A stretch of DNA of 64,000 nucleotides, taken from NCBI RefSeq assembly GCF_900078665.2, contig NZ_LT546207.1, positions 3,655,171 through 3,719,170 on the forward strand, in the 5' to 3' direction. Position 1 is the stretch's first letter, and each line of letters opens with the position of its first letter. Positions 35,087-43,851 of this stretch are shown piece by piece. Below the pieces are notes generated by a model, which saw nothing but the letters and a program-made list of their open reading frames with translations, had not been told where the DNA came from and ran no database searches. Made by a program: the position numbers and the translations under genes. This DNA is from Mycolicibacterium houstonense (lineage in GTDB: Bacteria; Actinomycetota; Actinomycetes; Mycobacteriales; Mycobacteriaceae).

Positions 35087-35568
35087 GCGGCAATCGCCGA
35101 GCCGACGAAGTAGCTGCCCAGCAGGCAGACACCGATGAGGATCGCGGTCATCCACACCAGGGAGCCGATCAGGAACACACCCAAGGTGCCGCTGAACGAC
35201 AGGAACGCGAATTCATGAAGCCAGTGGATGATCTCGAGGTCGCGGTCGGGTCGCAGGGCGGCCGCGGTCATCGCGATTGCCATGACCAGCATGCCTGGAA
35301 TCGCACTGAGCGAGTACATGATCAGATAGGAGTAGGCGAACGCCGGGCTGCCCGACATGCGTCGCATCGAGTACGCGAGCAGGGCGTTCATCGGTGCACA
35401 CATGCCGGTGACGAGGAAGACGATGGTGAAGCCGGCAAGAACACCGAACCGGTGGTCGGTCACCCAATGCACGACCGTTGGGGTGTCCCAGGCCGGGCTG
35501 GGGGGCGGCTGCACGCGGGTGACGAAGAAGAACAGCACGCCGTAGAGCTGGTAGAAGAACAACATCAC
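35083..35568 (-). CDS. Multi-pass membrane protein, 5'-truncated remnant
   Basis: A 161-residue frame with four membrane helices and a cytochrome-like or transporter-like pattern; I do not recognise the family. Reading further upstream, the same frame continues past a TAG (35569-35571) with RHHPKRELWLAW, and WLAW-stop-VMLFFYQLYG looks like one continuous N-terminal helix. The TAG could therefore replace a TAC (Tyr) codon, and the extension ends at another stop at 35638. The gene is probably disrupted. Translation could restart at the ATG at 35565. Confidence 0.6.
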   Translation of the reverse strand: MMLFFYQLYGVLFFFVTRVQPPPSPAWDTPTVVHWVTDHRFGVLAGFTIVFLVTGMCAPMNALLAYSMRRMSGSPAFAYSYLIMYSLSAIPGMLVMAIAMTAAALRPDRDLEIIHWLHEFAFLSFSGTLGVFLIGSLVWMTAILIGVCLLGSYFVGSAIAA

Positions 35569-35621
35569 CTACCACGCCAACCACAATTCGCGTTTGGGGT
35601 GGTGACGGATGTTCCACCTGA

Positions 35622-35741
35622 ACGTGCTCCAGCGCGATCAGCGTCGCCGTCACGCATCCGCTGCTCGCCGACATCGACGGCGAGACACTCCGGGTCCAGC
35701 TGAACCAGATGACCCGCCAAATGCTCGGATTGGCCGATTAG
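35622..35741 (+). pseudogene. C-terminal fragment of a deleted gene (TetR-like tail)
   Basis: A 39-codon open frame with no start encodes SVAVTHPLLADIDGETL then RVQLNQMTRQMLGLAD before a TAG. Codon use is strongly GC at third positions, so it is likely the tail of a real gene. It resembles the last helix of a TetR-type regulator. It abuts the truncated membrane-protein remnant at about 35622-35640, so the junction marks an old deletion. Confidence 0.4.
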
Positions 35742-35770
35742 CGACGCGGCCAACCCGAAGCTTCGGCCGA

Positions 35771-35962
35771 TCAGTACTTTCGACCGCCTTCACTGTCATC
35801 GAAGAACGCCCAGTCACCGTCGGCCGAGAGCACCTCCATGCGCCAGCCCAACTCGGGCTTGGCCTTCTGGTCGACGAACCAGGCATGCGCGTCGCCGGCG
35901 CTCTCGATGTCCTTTGTGTCGACGACCTCACCTTTGGGATTGAGAACTCGATAGGTAGCCAT
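35771..35962 (-). CDS. Small hypothetical protein (63 aa)
   Basis: A 63-residue protein (MATYRVLNPKGEVVDTKD at the start, WFVDQKAKPELGWRMEV later) of a kind common in mycobacterial genomes, with no known function. A predicted beta-alpha-beta fold is plausible from the alternation of residues. Its codon use is GC-biased. A weak ribosome site precedes the ATG at 35962. Confidence 0.7.
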   Translation of the reverse strand: MATYRVLNPKGEVVDTKDIESAGDAHAWFVDQKAKPELGWRMEVLSADGDWAFFDDSEGGRKY

Positions 35963-36219
35963 TGGCTCAGAGTTCCCCTGAAACCGGGGCTCGAATCAGC
36001 TCACGCCGCGTGGACTACGGCGTCAACTCCGCAGCGCCCACCGTTGTCGAGATACAGCGAAGACTGACAGGACTCGCCTGGGTACTTTCTCAAGACTTCG
36101 GCGTGTCGCGGACGCTCGTGAATCTTCGTTGCAAGCCCCAGCTCAGTGCTCTTGGTGTTTTCAGCCGGACCGCTGGTCGCCGAACGCCTGTCACCAGTTT
36201 GACGCAACGTCTTCTGCGT
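35963..36219. other. Gene-free junction before the amine-catabolic island
   Basis: About 257 bp between the small hypothetical gene and the PucR gene. Codon-like patterns are weak in all frames, and I find no gene, tRNA or transposon end. GGCTCGAATC near 35984-35993 resembles a tRNA T-loop but has no clover-leaf around it. This is the left edge of the island. Confidence 0.45.
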
Positions 36220-37455
36220 TTAGAAGGGTGTGGTCGCCGTGATATCGGGCGCAATATCCAGCACCAGAAGTGCTGCCGCGACGTGTGTGGGGTTGTCTTC
36301 CACTTTGACCACGGAGAGTTCGTTTGCGCGAGAGACCCGGCGCTCGACCGTGTTTCGGTGTGCGTAAAGGTTGGCTGCCGCCCGAGTGGTGTTGAAGCCG
36401 CACTGCACATAGGTCAGGAGCGCCTGCCGCAACGCTTCGTCCGCTTCGGCCAACGGACCGAGAGTCTTGGCCACGAACCGTTGTGCGCTGGCGCGGTCCT
36501 TCGTGAGGCTGTCGATGAGTTCGACATCGGCGTACGCCGTGAAGCGCCGGTCGGATCCGAGCCGAATGACCAACGCCTGGGCAGCCAAGGCGTCTTGGTG
36601 GCTCGACCTGAACCCTTCGAGTCCGTGTCCTGGCCTTCCGACGGCCGTCCGAACGTCCTCCGCCTTTGCCACGACCTTCTCGACGTGCTGGACGTTCGGG
36701 GTCGCGGCCCCGGATAGCCAGATCCACCGCGAGGTAGCACTGGCACGAGCTACCAGGACGCTTCTCTCCCCCGAAGCGGAACGCACGGCCGCGACCACCT
36801 CGTCCAATGCGTCGGCCTGCGCAAGATCGTCGGTCCACAAGACGAGACCTACGTGCGGGCGCGCCATTCGGTACCTCAGGCGCCCCTCAGCGAGGTCCTC
36901 GGTCATGGGAGCCCCGCTGGCGATCAGTTGGATCAGAGCAATCGCATCGGCATCCGCGTTGCCCATCGCGGCGGCAAGGCTGGCCTCGCGCAACGCCGCG
37001 ACCGAGTCGAGGGCGTACTGCACGAGCGACTTCGCCGACACCTCGAGCACATCGACGAGCAGGTCAGCGTCTGCGCAGTACGCCACGCATTCTTCGAGCC
37101 ATCGGCGCCAGCCGATACCGAGTGCCACCCGCCATCCCCCAGCGAAATCAGGTGCGATGCCGCGGGAGACGAGGTCGCGAATGTACTCGGTTGTCCTCGG
37201 GCCGATGTAGGGCTCGACTCTTCGCCCCGGTTGCTGAATATTCGAGGTGAGCCACTGGACAAGATCGGAACGGTTGAGGTCACGATCCTCCTCGACCAGC
37301 GACGCATCCGGAAACAGCGCAGCATCGTACTGCGCCAAGAGGGCGGACCCCGCGATGGTTTCGGTCATCGCATCCGTCTCCGTCAAGAGCCGCTGACACA
37401 GTGTTCGGATTGCGTCAGCGGCCTCGACGGTGGGCAGGGACCACAAATCCTCCAT
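36220..37455 (-). CDS. PucR-family transcriptional regulator
   Basis: A 411-residue regulator of the PucR/CdaR type. The N-terminal and middle parts are sensor-like (a GGDEF-related core domain often follows, seen here near LVLWTDDLAQADALDEV). The C-terminal PucR HTH (PF13556-like) is visible as LLTYVQCGFNTTRAAANLYAHRNTVERRVSRANEL, with the family RNTV(E/R)-RL signature. It is the last gene of the minus-strand unit with the monooxygenase and amine oxidase, 39 bp after the oxidase. It is the only regulator in the island and the likely reader of the GTGCA-N3-TGCAC sites. Confidence 0.85.
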   Translation of the reverse strand: MEDLWSLPTVEAADAIRTLCQRLLTETDAMTETIAGSALLAQYDAALFPDASLVEEDRDLNRSDLVQWLTSNIQQPGRRVEPYIGPRTTEYIRDLVSRGIAPDFAGGWRVALGIGWRRWLEECVAYCADADLLVDVLEVSAKSLVQYALDSVAALREASLAAAMGNADADAIALIQLIASGAPMTEDLAEGRLRYRMARPHVGLVLWTDDLAQADALDEVVAAVRSASGERSVLVARASATSRWIWLSGAATPNVQHVEKVVAKAEDVRTAVGRPGHGLEGFRSSHQDALAAQALVIRLGSDRRFTAYADVELIDSLTKDRASAQRFVAKTLGPLAEADEALRQALLTYVQCGFNTTRAAANLYAHRNTVERRVSRANELSVVKVEDNPTHVAAALLVLDIAPDITATTPF

Positions 37456-37494
37456 GCCGACAGTCTCCCCTGGCTCCTAGGCGCCGAACGGGAG

Positions 37495-38883
37495 TTACGC
37501 CGAGGATTCTCCTTCTACGCCGAGAAGTCCAGCGACCTGCTCGGCGGTGTGCAGACCTGTCAGGATGGCGCCGTTCATGGTTCCGACCCATTCGCCTGCG
37601 GTTTCGGTGCCGGCCCAGTGGATGCGCCCGTGCGGCTCGGTGAGGGCGTCACCGTAGCTCACCGTTGCGTAGGGCGGCGCGGCCGGATGTGGGCCACCAG
37701 GGGCGAACGGTTCGGTGCCCCAGCAATGGTCGACGTAGTCGATCGGGGTGTTCGCCTGCTCGCCGTACAGGTCGACCAATTGTTTGAGAACCAGTTTCCG
37801 GCGAACCTCCGGGCCGAAGCAGTCGTACACCCGAGCGGTGCAGAAGACCATCAGGATGCCCGGTCCACTGTCACTGGGCGAGACGTCGAAGGTGATGAAC
37901 ACCGGCACGGTATCGGTCAGCGCCTCACCGGAAAGCCCTTCCGCTCGCCAGAACGGCTTGTCGTACGCGACGAACGCCTTGCTCAGCGCGCCCATCGGGA
38001 AGCTGGTCGTGAGCCCCTCGATCTTGTTCGGCAGGGCCGGCTGGTACTTGATGTAAGCCCGGTGCTCGGGGGCTGCGGTGACGATGGCGTACTTGGCTTT
38101 GATTGTCGCCGACTCGGTGTAGACCGTGACGCCGTTGCCGTCTTGGGAGATCCGACGAACACGGATATCCAGGACAACTCTGTCACCGAGTTGCGCGGCG
38201 AGCCGCCTGGCGATCTCTTGAGTGGTTTCGGTGACGCGATACTCCTGCTGCCCGCCTTCGACGGCGAGCATATGATCGAGCCCGCCCACGGCCTGGATAT
38301 AGCGCAACACATGCAGCAGAGACACGTCCAGCGGGCTGCAGCCCCACTGCACCCTGGTGACGATGTACATCAGCGCACGTGTGCTGGTCGTCGCCTGCTG
38401 CTGGTCGAGCCATTCGCCGAACGACATCGCGTCGAGCTTTCCGGCGTCAGGAGATTTCCACGCCGCATCGACGTCGATGGTCTCCAGCAATGTGTTCAGC
38501 GCCAATTGGATGCGGCCCAGATCCTCCACGTCCACGGGACCGACTGTCGGCAGCGTGCCGGTGTAGGTCTGGCGTTGCCCGCCCATCCACAACACGTTGA
38601 CGCCATCGTCGTGCTGCGGGGTCAGCGAACAGCCCAAGCGGTCCATGAGGTCACGGATTGCGGTGTGGCGCTCAGCAACCCAGGTTGCTCCGAGGTCGAC
38701 CTTGACACCGGCTACCTCGCCTGAGAACGATCGGCCGCCGACCCTGTCCCGCCCTTCTACGACAAGCACGGACACGCCCATACTCACGAGCCGGTCGGCG
38801 GCGCTCAGGCCGGCGAAGCCCGCACCGACGATCACGACATCGACTTCAGCGGCCTTGGAGCCGCTCTCAACAGATTTCGACAT
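37495..38883 (-). CDS. Flavin-containing amine oxidase (MAO family)
   Basis: A 462-residue FAD enzyme. The N-terminal dinucleotide motif is VVIVGAGFAGLSAADRL, followed by EGRDRVGGRS, the Rossmann continuation of the amine oxidase family. The C-terminal FAD loop is WAGTETAGEWVGTMNGAI. No cysteine stands at the position used for covalent FAD attachment in human MAO (here PPYATVSYG), so FAD is probably non-covalent. MAOs oxidise amines to imines, giving aldehydes, ammonia and hydrogen peroxide. The ATG lies 17 nt inside the upstream hydrolase gene. This gene is the main reason to call the island amine catabolism. Confidence 0.9.
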   Translation of the reverse strand: MSKSVESGSKAAEVDVVIVGAGFAGLSAADRLVSMGVSVLVVEGRDRVGGRSFSGEVAGVKVDLGATWVAERHTAIRDLMDRLGCSLTPQHDDGVNVLWMGGQRQTYTGTLPTVGPVDVEDLGRIQLALNTLLETIDVDAAWKSPDAGKLDAMSFGEWLDQQQATTSTRALMYIVTRVQWGCSPLDVSLLHVLRYIQAVGGLDHMLAVEGGQQEYRVTETTQEIARRLAAQLGDRVVLDIRVRRISQDGNGVTVYTESATIKAKYAIVTAAPEHRAYIKYQPALPNKIEGLTTSFPMGALSKAFVAYDKPFWRAEGLSGEALTDTVPVFITFDVSPSDSGPGILMVFCTARVYDCFGPEVRRKLVLKQLVDLYGEQANTPIDYVDHCWGTEPFAPGGPHPAAPPYATVSYGDALTEPHGRIHWAGTETAGEWVGTMNGAILTGLHTAEQVAGLLGVEGESSA

Positions 38884-39784
38884 GGTTTCCTCCTTGACTC
38901 ACGCGGTGTGCGTGTTGGGCGATGTATTGGGTGATCGGGTCGACCAGGGCCTCCGGAATGTGATGGCCCATGCCGGGAATGACGACGTGCTGCGCCGAAC
39001 GGATCGCCTCGGCAGTTGCGATGCCGCCGCTGGGGTTCACCATCAGGTCCCGGTCACCGTTGATGACCAGGGTTGGAGCTGTGATCCTGCTCAGCTGGGC
39101 AGTGCGGTCTCCGGAGCACTGGATCGCCTGAATCTGACGCGCCACACCGGCAGCGGTGTCACCGGCGCTGCGATCCCAGCCGTGTGCTGCGATCGCGGCT
39201 TCCTCTGCGTCGTCGACGGGGTACGCCGTTCCGGCGATGTGCGCCGTGATCCGCAGGTGGGCGCGCACCGCTGCGGTCCTGGTTCGTGCGGTTGGTGCGA
39301 GGAGCAGCCGAATCGTCGACAGCGCCGGCTGGCCGACCTTGCTCGCCCCGGTGGTCGAGAAGATGGACGTCAGGGACAGCACCCGGTGGGGTTCTGTCGC
39401 GGCGAGCGTCTGCGCGATCATTCCGCCCATGGACCGCCCAACAAGGTGGGCCTGTGTGATTTCGAGGTGGTCGAGCAGGCCGACACAATCGTTGGCCATA
39501 TCCGCAAGTGAGTACGCGTCGCTTCGGGGACGCCCCATCACCTGACGCCAGAGTGCAGGTGCCGGACTAGCCGCGAATGTCGACTGTCCGACGTCCCGGT
39601 TGTCCATGGCGATAACCCGAAATCCTCGGGCGGCAATCGATCTGACGAACGAGTCACTCCAGAAGGTGAGGTCCTCGCCCAGCCCGGCGATGAGCAGGAT
39701 GGCGGGGTCTGCCCTGTCTCCCGACTCGCGGAAGCAGATCGTCACTCCGGATGAGAGGGTTGCGTACTGGTCTGAGTCAGACAT
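38867..39784 (-). CDS. Alpha/beta-fold hydrolase
   Basis: A 305-residue hydrolase. The nucleophile elbow is GRSMGG, the acid is in NGDRDLM, and the histidine is in GMGHHIPE. The N-terminus (GLGEDLTFWSD) carries the oxyanion-hole loop. Such enzymes hydrolyse esters, lactones or enol-ethers. It lies between the Baeyer-Villiger-type oxygenase and the amine oxidase with overlaps of 8 and 17 nt, a placement that fits hydrolysis of an ester or lactone made by the oxygenase. Confidence 0.88.
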   Translation of the reverse strand: MSDSDQYATLSSGVTICFRESGDRADPAILLIAGLGEDLTFWSDSFVRSIAARGFRVIAMDNRDVGQSTFAASPAPALWRQVMGRPRSDAYSLADMANDCVGLLDHLEITQAHLVGRSMGGMIAQTLAATEPHRVLSLTSIFSTTGASKVGQPALSTIRLLLAPTARTRTAAVRAHLRITAHIAGTAYPVDDAEEAAIAAHGWDRSAGDTAAGVARQIQAIQCSGDRTAQLSRITAPTLVINGDRDLMVNPSGGIATAEAIRSAQHVVIPGMGHHIPEALVDPITQYIAQHAHRVSQGGNHVEIC

Positions 39785-41288
39785 GGGCGTGTGCCCTCTC
39801 GCTGACGCCGAACTCGAGGTGCTCATCGGCGACCGGACCGCGCAGCGCCTTGGCGTCCTCCTGGTACGACATCGCCATCCGCCACGGGGCGACCGGGCCC
39901 TGCTTGGGCAGGATCTTCGCTCCGCGCTTGGCGTAGCCGGATTGGAGGTCCATCACTGGCCTGCGATCCATTCCCGGCAGCGGGACCGGGACCGCCCGGT
40001 CGTAGCCATGAGCATCCATGTGCTTGACCAGGTCGATGAAGTAGCGGCACATCAGGCTCACCTTGAGAGTCCAGGACGACGTCGTGTAGCCAATGGCCAT
40101 CGCCCAGTTAGGAATTCCGCTCAGCAGCATCCCGCGATAGGCGAAGGAGTCGGCTAGGTCCACCTGCTGCCCGTCGACCACGATCGGCATTCCGCCGAAC
40201 AGTTGCAGATTCAGGCCGGTGGCGGTCACGATGATATCGGCGTCCAACTCTTCACCCGACTTCAAGACGATTCCGCGTTCGCTGAAACGCACGATGGAGT
40301 CAGTGACCACCGAGGCGCTGCCGTCCTTGATCGCGTCGAAGAAGTCGCCGTCGGGCGCTGCGCACAGGCGCTGGTCCCATGGGTCATACGGCGGGTTGAA
40401 GTGCTTGTCGACGTCGAAACCCTTGGGGAGCCGCTTGATGTTCGCGCGGCGAATCAGTTTTCGCCCAGCGTGCGGGAACATCCGAAGCCCCTTGACGATC
40501 CCGCGTTCGATCCAGATGTTCTTGAACCGAGTGACGGCGTAGCCGCGCTTGGCACCGAGGAGTTTCGTGAGTGCAACGGCGAGACGGTCAACACGAGGAA
40601 TCGCCATGATGTAGGTGGGAGTGCGCTGCAGCATCGTCACGTGACCGGCGGCGCCAGGGCCGGTCAACATCGCCGGCACCATCGTGACCGCGGTCGCGCC
40701 GCTGCCGATGATCACGACCTTCTTGCCGCTGTAGTCGAGGTTCTCCGGCCAGTGCTGCGGATGAACCACCAGACCCGCGAAGTCGTCGCGGCCCGGAAAC
40801 TCCGGTGAGAACCCCTGGTCGTAGCGGTAGTAGCCGGTGGCCGCGAAAACCCACCCGGTGCGGATCGTCTTCGCGACAGTCGAGCCGGTGACCGGGTCGG
40901 TCGCTTCGACGGTGAGCGTCCACTTCGAATCCGACGAGGACCATTCGGACTGCACGACGCGGTGCCGGAACTTGATGAGGCTCGCCAGGTTGTTCTCGTC
41001 AACCGTTTCCTGGAGGTACTCCCGGATCAGATGTGCATCGGCGATCGCCGACTCGTGACGCCACGGCTTGAACTCGTAGCCGAAGGTGTGAAGATCCGAG
41101 TCGGAGCGGATACCTGGGTAGCGGAAGAGATCCCACGTGCCGCCGATGTCGTCGCGGCCCTCCAACACGACGAGGGACTTGTCGGATAGCTCCCGGCTGA
41201 AATAGGTTGCCGCGCCGATCCCCGAGATTCCTGCTCCGATGATTACGACATCGAACTCCTCGACCTCGCTCAATACCTCAGTTGTCAT
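39777..41288 (-). CDS. Baeyer-Villiger-type flavin monooxygenase
   Basis: A 503-residue FAD/NADPH enzyme. FAD site: VVIIGAGISGIGAA; NADPH site: VVIIGSGATAVTMVP. Between them is FAGLVVHPQHWP, which fits the Baeyer-Villiger fingerprint FxGxxxHxxxW. It converts ketones to esters or lactones, or oxidises amines and sulfides. The ATG at 41288 gives the family N-terminus; the frame extends 28 codons upstream. It is the first gene of the unit that follows the operator at 41391-41403. Confidence 0.9.
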   Translation of the reverse strand: MTTEVLSEVEEFDVVIIGAGISGIGAATYFSRELSDKSLVVLEGRDDIGGTWDLFRYPGIRSDSDLHTFGYEFKPWRHESAIADAHLIREYLQETVDENNLASLIKFRHRVVQSEWSSSDSKWTLTVEATDPVTGSTVAKTIRTGWVFAATGYYRYDQGFSPEFPGRDDFAGLVVHPQHWPENLDYSGKKVVIIGSGATAVTMVPAMLTGPGAAGHVTMLQRTPTYIMAIPRVDRLAVALTKLLGAKRGYAVTRFKNIWIERGIVKGLRMFPHAGRKLIRRANIKRLPKGFDVDKHFNPPYDPWDQRLCAAPDGDFFDAIKDGSASVVTDSIVRFSERGIVLKSGEELDADIIVTATGLNLQLFGGMPIVVDGQQVDLADSFAYRGMLLSGIPNWAMAIGYTTSSWTLKVSLMCRYFIDLVKHMDAHGYDRAVPVPLPGMDRRPVMDLQSGYAKRGAKILPKQGPVAPWRMAMSYQEDAKALRGPVADEHLEFGVSERAHAHV

Positions 41289-41390
41289 GGCTGCCAACTC
41301 CTCGTCGTCCTGGTGACTTCGTGACATCCACAGTGGCTGAGGCATGGCGTTTCTCACTACGACAGCGCGCACCTCCTTTCGTCCTAGCGA

Positions 41391-41403
41391 GTGCAGGGTG
41401 CAC
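41391..41403 (+). promoter_or_regulatory. Island operator, copy 1 (GTGCA-N3-TGCAC)
   Basis: GTGCA-GGG-TGCAC is a perfect 5-bp inverted repeat with a 3-bp spacer. Its centre is 109 bp upstream of the monooxygenase start codon (minus strand). A second copy lies exactly 40 bp away. Confidence 0.65.
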
Positions 41404-41430
41404 CGGAAGCGGTGCCGGGGTTTCTGACGG

Positions 41431-41443
41431 GTGCACGGTGCAC
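41431..41443 (+). promoter_or_regulatory. Island operator, copy 2 (GTGCA-N3-TGCAC)
   Basis: GTGCA-CGG-TGCAC, centred 101 bp upstream of the membrane-protein start at 41538 (plus strand). The spacing of 40 bp to copy 1 is close to four helical turns, so both sites face the same side of the DNA in the divergent promoter region. Confidence 0.65.
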
Positions 41444-41537
41444 TTGGTGCGCCCCGAACAGGTGCGCGGTGTCGTTGTGACCGCAGTCACCAGCTGGCGA
41501 CAGTTGAGGCACCTGGATCTCGAAAGGAACCCTGGCA

Positions 41538-42227
41538 ATGAAGGACATCGCGTTCCTCCTGTCCGATGTGTGGCTGATCATCGTCGGCTTCTCGTGCGGC
41601 TGGAAGTTCCTCCGCAACTACGGCAACTGGCTGCTCGGCCTTGAATGCTTGGTCGTCGGTGTATCGGCGACAAACTTCCTCGTGGGCTCGCTGCTCGGCC
41701 CCGAAACCGGAAGCGTCCCATTTTCCGTCGCCTTCTTCCTCGACGCGTTCTCCCGGTCATTCGGCTTCACGCTCGTCCTGGTGTTGGGCCTGATGATGGT
41801 GACCCACCGGTACAAGCCGACCCTGGCGGTCGAAGTCGGCGCGTTCGGACTCGCCCTTGTGGGCGGATTCGTCCTGGGCGGGCTCGACCACTCGACGCTG
41901 CACGTCGGCCCCGCCACCTTCTACGTCGTGATGAACCTGCTCACCACGCTGTTCCTCGCGTACTTCGTGACGCGGCTGTGGGCGATCGGCGCCAAGCGGC
42001 TTGCCGGCTGGGCGACGTTGGTCACGGCTGCGGGGACCGCGATCGCGGTCACCTACGACTTCTTTCCACTCCCCTTCGACGACGAACTTCGCACGATCTT
42101 CTTCACTGCCGCGCTGACGACGTGGGGCGCTCAGGGCTTGGTCTACTACCTCGCCTATCGCGCAATGCACGCCCACAACATTTCCGCCGATGCAAAGCCG
42201 GACCAGAAAGTGACAGCACTGTCATGA
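41538..42227 (+). CDS. Multi-pass membrane protein of unknown function
   Basis: A 229-residue protein with seven hydrophobic segments and very few charged loops. It starts KDIAFLLSDVWLIIVGFSCGWKFLRNYGNWLLGLE. I do not recognise the family. It is the first gene of a unit with an acyl-CoA ligase and an APC permease and follows operator copy 2, so it may help in uptake or sensing of the island substrate. Confidence 0.75.
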   Translation: MKDIAFLLSDVWLIIVGFSCGWKFLRNYGNWLLGLECLVVGVSATNFLVGSLLGPETGSVPFSVAFFLDAFSRSFGFTLVLVLGLMMVTHRYKPTLAVEVGAFGLALVGGFVLGGLDHSTLHVGPATFYVVMNLLTTLFLAYFVTRLWAIGAKRLAGWATLVTAAGTAIAVTYDFFPLPFDDELRTIFFTAALTTWGAQGLVYYLAYRAMHAHNISADAKPDQKVTALS

Positions 42228-42270
42228 GCATCCACACCATCCGTCGCGCTGCCGAACTGGTGCCCACGGC

Positions 42271-43851
42271 ATGAAGCTCCTGACCTGGACGCACGCGCTG
42301 TCCGCACTTACGCCGGTGAGCTTCCTCGGCCGGGCGGCTGCGGTCTACGGCGACAAGGTCGCGGTCGTCGACGGCTCGCATTCCTTCACCTATCGCGAGC
42401 TCCATCAAAGGTGTCGTCAACTCGCTGGCGCCTTGCTGGACGACGGTCTGCAGCCGGGCGCCCGGGTGGCCGTGTTGTCGCACAACACCCGGGAGATGCT
42501 GGAAGCACACTATGCGGTTCCTTCCGCGGCAGGCGTACTGGTACCAATCAACTCTCGGCTCAGCTCCGGCGAGATCGCGTACATCCTGCAGCACTGCGAA
42601 GCCGACGTTCTGATCGCCACGGATGCCCTGACATCGCTCGCCATCGAGGCGATCACATTGACAGGTCGGGGCATACGAACCATCGCCGGCAGCGAGGAGT
42701 ACGAGGCGAAAATCGCCGCGGCCGCGCCCGTGGACAACCTGCTGACCGACGAGCTGTCGCCGGTGGCGATCAACTACACATCCGGCACCACCGGCAAGCC
42801 GAAAGGCGTCGTGTACTCCCATCGCGGCGCCTACCTGCAGTCGCTTGCGATGGCCTTTCACTCCGGTATGGACCTCAACTCGTCGTATCTGTGGACGCTG
42901 CCGATGTTCCACTGCAATGGCTGGTGCTTCACCTGGGCAGTGACCGCAGTGGGAGCCACACACGTGTGCTTGCCCAAAGTGGAAGCCGACGCGATCTGGC
43001 GTGCGGTCGACCAGCACGAGATCACGCACATGTGCGCAGCGCCGACCGTGTTGTCGACCATGACGGCTGATGCACGCGAGAAGTCCGGCAACCGCTCGGT
43101 GTGGGTGGCCAGTGGCGGTGCGCCGCCGGCACCCGCCCTATTGGCGCGGGCTCGCGCATGTGGACTCGACGTCACTCACCTGTACGGCATGACCGAGACC
43201 TACGGCCCGGCCGTGATCAACGAGTGGAAGCGGGAGTGGAACTCGCTACCCGGTAGCGACCGAGACCGGCTCAATGCTCGTCAGGGCATCGGCAACATCG
43301 TCTCCGACGTCGTGCGGGTGTTGGACGAGCAAGGACGAGACGTACCCGCCGATGCCACAACCGTCGGAGAAATCGCGTTGCGCGGGAACAACGTGACCCC
43401 CGAGTACTACCTCGACCCGGCCGCGACCGCGGCAGCTGTGCCCGATGGCTGGTTTCGCAGCGGCGACCTCGCTGTACGGCACCCCGATGGCTACCTCGAG
43501 ATTCGCGACCGCGCGAAGGACCTCATCATCTCCGGCGGCGAGAACATCAGCTCGGTGGAGATCGAGCGCGCCATCCTTGAGCATCCCGCGGTGCTCGAAG
43601 CTGCGGTTGTCGCCATGCCCCATGCGCATTGGGGTGAACGACCAGTCGCATTCGTGTCCCTGCGCTCCGGCGTCGACGTCACCGGTGACGACATCCGCGA
43701 CCACCTGTGCGACCGAATCGCGAAGTTCAAGATCCCGGACCGGATCGAGTTCACGGAGTTGCCAAAGACGGCCACCGGGAAGATCCAGAAGTTTCAGCTG
43801 AAGAAGCAGCTCGCGTCCTCCACTCCCGCTGAACCAGAAGGATATTCATGA
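42271..43851 (+). CDS. Acyl-CoA synthetase (AMP-forming ligase)
   Basis: A 526-residue ANL-superfamily ligase. The phosphate-binding loop is YTSGTTGKPKG, the central motif YGMTETYGP, and the hinge DRAKDLIISGGENIS; the catalytic lysine is in PKTATGKIQK. It activates a carboxylic acid with ATP and coenzyme A. The sequence resembles medium/long-chain ligases used in catabolism. The start is 43 bp after the membrane-protein gene and the stop overlaps the permease start by 4 nt. It would activate the acid produced from the aldehyde or alcohol stage of the pathway. Confidence 0.9.
   Translation: MKLLTWTHALSALTPVSFLGRAAAVYGDKVAVVDGSHSFTYRELHQRCRQLAGALLDDGLQPGARVAVLSHNTREMLEAHYAVPSAAGVLVPINSRLSSGEIAYILQHCEADVLIATDALTSLAIEAITLTGRGIRTIAGSEEYEAKIAAAAPVDNLLTDELSPVAINYTSGTTGKPKGVVYSHRGAYLQSLAMAFHSGMDLNSSYLWTLPMFHCNGWCFTWAVTAVGATHVCLPKVEADAIWRAVDQHEITHMCAAPTVLSTMTADAREKSGNRSVWVASGGAPPAPALLARARACGLDVTHLYGMTETYGPAVINEWKREWNSLPGSDRDRLNARQGIGNIVSDVVRVLDEQGRDVPADATTVGEIALRGNNVTPEYYLDPAATAAAVPDGWFRSGDLAVRHPDGYLEIRDRAKDLIISGGENISSVEIERAILEHPAVLEAAVVAMPHAHWGERPVAFVSLRSGVDVTGDDIRDHLCDRIAKFKIPDRIEFTELPKTATGKIQKFQLKKQLASSTPAEPEGYS

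Larger units (their letters stand above)
41289..41537. promoter_or_regulatory. Divergent promoter region of the island
   Basis: About 250 bp between the leftward monooxygenase unit and the rightward permease unit. It contains operator copies 1 and 2 and a further GGTGCG-rich run near 41445-41465. No ORF in it shows coding-like codon use. AGGAACC precedes the ATG at 41538. Confidence 0.55.

Noticed and set aside
35975-36000. tRNA T-loop-like sequence GGCTCGAATC
   Set aside because: No acceptor, D or anticodon stem could be drawn around it.
36001-36207. 68-codon minus-strand frame before the PucR gene
   Set aside because: Codon use is not coding-like in any frame, and it has no known motif or transposase-like feature.
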